A stretch of DNA of 64,000 bases from Thermospira aquatica (lineage in GTDB: Bacteria > Spirochaetota > Brevinematia > Brevinematales > Thermospiraceae), in contig NZ_CP073355.1 of assembly GCF_023525255.1 (NCBI RefSeq), positions 186,001 through 250,000 on the forward strand. The letters run 5' to 3'. Under the pieces are notes generated by a model. That model was not told the DNA's origin and searched no databases. It saw nothing but the letters and a program-made list of their open reading frames with translations. The position numbers were made by a program, and so were the translations under genes. How positions within the stretch are numbered: position 1 is the stretch's first letter; each line of letters begins with the position of its first letter. Shown here in pieces: positions 61,465-64,000 of this stretch.

Positions 61465-61574
61465 GTACTTTTTTTTATGAGGCAATGATTCGAATTTCGA
61501 GTACTTTTTTATTTGACGCAACGGGAAAACTTAAAAAAACACCTTTCTTCCTTACAAAAAATGTTATCCCCTAA

Positions 61575-61601
61575 GGGAGTGGATACACCACTCCCTTTTT
61601 C
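61575..61601 (+). terminator. rho-independent terminator between IS-rve copy E and metE
   Basis: Stem GGGAGTGG/CCACTCCC (61575-61595) followed by TTTTT on the plus strand, so it mainly stops plus-strand transcription, for example read-out from the IS into antisense metE. On the minus strand no T-run follows, so it is not an obvious metE terminator. Confidence 0.75.
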
Positions 61602-61613
61602 GGGGACACACCG

Positions 61614-63860
61614 TCACGAAAAAAGATTTTTCCTTATCTTTTGAGTAGCCTCCACCATATGCTGAAGACTGGCATACGCCTCAGATTCTTTTCGTGTTTT
61701 AAGTCCACAATCAGGATTGATCCAGAGGTGTTCAACAGGAATCACGGAGAGTAGTTTTTGGATGAAAGTTTCTATTTCTTCTGCTGAAGGCACACGAGGA
61801 GAATGTATATCATACACCCCCGGTCCAATATCCCGTTTCTGCGAATAGGTACGTAAACTTTCAAGAACATCGAGCTCAGAACGTGAGGCTTCAATGGTCA
61901 AAACGTCAGCATCCAGCGCTTCAATAGCCTCTGGTATATCCTTGAATTCACTGTAACACATATGGGTATGCAATTGAATTTCAGGCAAGAGAGTCGAGGT
62001 TGCCAGGCGAAATGCCGAAGTGGCAATATCAAGATAACTCTGCCATTCACTTTTCCGTAAGGGGAGCCTCTCCCGAAGAGCTGCCTCATCCACCTGGATG
62101 ATACGGATATTCTTTTGTTGGAGCTCTTCTATCTCTTCTCGAAGAGCCAGAGCTATCTGGTACGCTACCTCCTTGAGGGAAATATCCTCCCTGCAAAACG
62201 ACCAATTGATGATCGTGATCGGCCCGGTAAGAATGGCTTTGACAGGTTTTGTGGTAAGAGACTGCGCATAGGTAATCCACTCTACCGTCATTGAGGAAAC
62301 TCGAGTCACATCACCATACAAAAGAGGGGGTTTTGTCGTTCTGGATCCATATGACTGAACCCATCCATTCTTTGTGGTAGTCATGCCTTTCAAAAAAGAG
62401 GCAAAATACTCTACCATATCGTTACGTTCGTATTCCCCATGAACGAGAACATCGATGCCGAGTTCCTCCTGGGTTTTGATGCACGAGGCGATCATTTTCT
62501 TTATTTCTTGTTTGTAGGTTTCTTCAGAGAGCACGTTTTCCTGAAATCCTTTTCGAAGTTTTCTTAATTCAGGCGTTTGTGGAAAGGATCCTATCGTCGT
62601 CGTGGGAAGAGGAGCAAGATTGAGAACCTCCTTCTGCAGAGGGAGCCTTTGTTCGACGGGCAGAGCCCGCTGGAAGTCCTTTTCTGAGAGGGCAGAAAGC
62701 TTTTGCAGGCAGAGAGAATCCCTGTCCCTTGCTGTGAGCTTGCTTATCATCTCTCTATTTTTTTGAAAAATGGGATGATCCTGGTAGTGAAGAATATCCC
62801 CAAGAAGAGCAAGTTGACGGATCTCTTCTACCTTTTCTAAGGCAAAGCATACCCCATTTTCTATCTCCTCCGGAAAACTTTCTCCCTCTATAGTATACGG
62901 CACATGGAGAAGAGAGCATGCCGAGGAGAGAACAATATTCTCCCTGGGAAGATATGAAGCGATCCTGCCAAGAAGCGAAAGAGCCTTTTCATAGTTCGTT
63001 CGCCATACGTTTTTCCCCGCAACTATCCCGCAGAGCAACATCTTTTCCGGAGGGAAACCAAACTTTTCAATAAGAGAGAGATTCTCGCTCCCTTCCACAA
63101 AATCAAGCCCTATTCCCTTCACAGGGAGCTGGACAAGTTCTTCGTAGATATCTCTCACATCCCCAAAGTAGGTTTGAAGAAAGAGACGTTCTCCATACGA
63201 TGAGAGAGACTCATAAAAAGCAAGAAAAAGCTCTTTTTCCCTGTTTGTCATATCAAAAACAAGAGCCGGTTCATCCAGCTGGACATCCCCTGGAATACGT
63301 TTCAAGAGATTATGGTAGGCTTGAAGCAGCTTTTGTTGCCACTCGTGTTCTGGAACATCCTCAATGATACTTAACCGGGCAAACGTATAGGGTCCAGGGA
63401 TCACCCATCGCCTATTTGGATTTTGTTTTACCAGCGTGCTCTTGTACTCAAGAAAGAAAAGATCAGCTTCCCAGGTGGTTTCAGGGGAGATTTTTGGTCT
63501 TACGCAGTGATAGTTTGTGGAAAACCATTTTTTCATTGGCCAGGCTTTGATATCAACACTCTTTTCCTGAAAACCACGGGCAAGAGCAAAGTATTTTCCC
63601 AGATGGGAAAGTGAAGACTTTTGAACCTGATCAGGAAGAACACCAAGTAAAAAACTCGTCTCAAGCATGTGATCGTAGAGAGCAAAATCAATAGGCACGA
63701 AATCAAGATCCTTCATCATACCAAAATGCTGCTGCTGAATATTCTGTGCCTCTTGAAGAATCTCTTCTTCAGAAATCTTTCCAGCCCAAAAAATTTCAAG
63801 GGCTTTTTTCCATTCTCTATTTTTCCCAATACGCGGGAATCCTGTAACCGTAGTCTTCAT
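61614..63860 (-). CDS. metE: cobalamin-independent methionine synthase
   Basis: 748 aa, full length. N-terminal half begins TTVTGFPRIGKNREWKKALE; the C-terminal catalytic half has TTTIGSFPQTPELRKLRKGF, VHGEYERNDMVEYFASFLKG, GPITIINWSFCREDI, QVDEAALRERLPLRKSEW, the zinc ligands in QLHTHMCYSEF (His, Cys) and LWINPDCGLKTRK (Cys). It transfers a methyl group from methyltetrahydropteroyl-polyglutamate to homocysteine. GGAGG lies 9 nt before the ATG. In the 140 bp upstream I see no clear promoter or riboswitch, though the leader runs off the window. It may once have been adjacent to lysC. Confidence 0.95.
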   Translation of the reverse strand: MKTTVTGFPRIGKNREWKKALEIFWAGKISEEEILQEAQNIQQQHFGMMKDLDFVPIDFALYDHMLETSFLLGVLPDQVQKSSLSHLGKYFALARGFQEKSVDIKAWPMKKWFSTNYHCVRPKISPETTWEADLFFLEYKSTLVKQNPNRRWVIPGPYTFARLSIIEDVPEHEWQQKLLQAYHNLLKRIPGDVQLDEPALVFDMTNREKELFLAFYESLSSYGERLFLQTYFGDVRDIYEELVQLPVKGIGLDFVEGSENLSLIEKFGFPPEKMLLCGIVAGKNVWRTNYEKALSLLGRIASYLPRENIVLSSACSLLHVPYTIEGESFPEEIENGVCFALEKVEEIRQLALLGDILHYQDHPIFQKNREMISKLTARDRDSLCLQKLSALSEKDFQRALPVEQRLPLQKEVLNLAPLPTTTIGSFPQTPELRKLRKGFQENVLSEETYKQEIKKMIASCIKTQEELGIDVLVHGEYERNDMVEYFASFLKGMTTTKNGWVQSYGSRTTKPPLLYGDVTRVSSMTVEWITYAQSLTTKPVKAILTGPITIINWSFCREDISLKEVAYQIALALREEIEELQQKNIRIIQVDEAALRERLPLRKSEWQSYLDIATSAFRLATSTLLPEIQLHTHMCYSEFKDIPEAIEALDADVLTIEASRSELDVLESLRTYSQKRDIGPGVYDIHSPRVPSAEEIETFIQKLLSVIPVEHLWINPDCGLKTRKESEAYASLQHMVEATQKIRKNLFS

Positions 63861-64000
63861 AGAACAATCCTCCTTGTGATGAAAAAAAGATGAAAAGACA
63901 CCAACAAAGTTTTAGAACCACGCAAGAAATGAAAATAGAACAATGTTACGAATCAGTTGAAAAGACTCTCATAGCCGAACCCTCCGTTCAAAGATTTTCA

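Larger units (their letters stand above)
60071..61525 (+). mobile_element. IS-rve copy E, with 2x 23-bp array; flanks do not match
   Basis: Ends CGAATTGCTTC (60071) and GCAACGGG (61525), 1455 bp. Left flank ACCCA (60066-60070), right flank AAAAC (61526-61530): no target duplication. Two 23-bp units (60159-60204) and the 24-bp insert (60259-60282). Its right flank AAAAC is the reverse complement of GTTTT at 32282-32286 beside the solitary end at lysC. Confidence 0.9.

Noticed and set aside
63861-64000. SAM or cobalamin riboswitch before metE
   Set aside because: The visible 140 bp show no complete conserved core of either class and the leader may extend past the window, so nothing can be claimed.

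Overview
The window looks like a chromosome segment from a Gram-negative-type, probably anaerobic or microaerophilic bacterium of moderate to low GC. A spirochaete (Spirochaetota) is my best guess. The hints are two large SpoIIE-type phosphatase signalling proteins (one with a 7TM receptor, one fused to a kinase/ATPase/GAF), several small lipoproteins, small outer-membrane beta-barrel proteins, an FprA/rubredoxin oxygen-defence pair and menacingly little else that is lineage-specific. The taxonomic call is inference only. Nearly every promoter I could read is a canonical sigma70 type (TTGnnn, 16-18 bp, TAnnnT), and ribosome binding sites are strong (AGGAGG-like).

Layout. 1-11.5 kb: cyclic-nucleotide-binding/TPR protein (cut by the window edge), amidohydrolase, 7TM-SpoIIE phosphatase, small membrane protein, lipase-like hydrolase, Mut7-C protein, and a giant kinase-ATPase-GAF-SpoIIE protein broken by a deletion inside the kinase domain. 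11.5-18 kb: beta-barrel protein, lipoprotein metallopeptidase whose promoter has been separated by an IS256-family insertion, coiled-coil protein, TldD, YugP-like protease. 18-27.8 kb: a minus-strand block with rodA-mrdA (cell shape), priA, a family 4 uracil-DNA glycosylase, an rdgB-type pyrophosphatase, the agmatine-to-putrescine genes aguB-aguA and an M18 aminopeptidase. 27.8-32.3 kb: two IS copies flanking tRNA-Pro, pcm and a lipoprotein gene. 32.3-41.4 kb: lysC, nadD, a PfkB sugar kinase, pdxJ, a methyltransferase, the fprA-hrb oxygen/NO detoxification genes and a transporter/membrane operon. 41.5-46.2 kb: a mobile-element zone with an rve-type IS, an IS1595-like gene surrounded by at least 18 copies of a 20-bp repeat, and an IS1202-like element. 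46.2-54.3 kb: tyrS, methyltransferase, dus, a radical-SAM/HhH protein, two lipoproteins, an HD hydrolase, pta and coaD. 54.4-64 kb: two more rve-type IS copies, an IS256 copy, a lipoprotein, radA, a LapA-like membrane protein and metE.

The most notable signal is an insertion sequence with an integrase-core (rve) transposase, here called IS-rve. There are five copies, A 27850-29237(-), B 30542-32114(-), C 41475-42879(+), D 54379-55884(+) and E 60071-61525(+), plus an extra solitary end at 32250-32281. At all six 5' ends the IS is followed by exactly 5 bp, the length of its target duplication, and then immediately by the -35 hexamer of a sigma70 promoter, with the transposase pointing away from that promoter. 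This looks like targeted insertion beside -35 boxes. The copies have recombined with one another: duplications are mismatched within copies but can be paired between B and D and between E and the lysC-side end, which suggests inversions of large segments and a former metE-lysC adjacency. A second odd structure is the array of 20-bp repeats at 42.9-44.8 kb around an IS1595-like protein. It is not a CRISPR.

Many of the transposase genes, and the kinase gene, carry small indels. Real decay and assembly error cannot be separated from the sequence alone.
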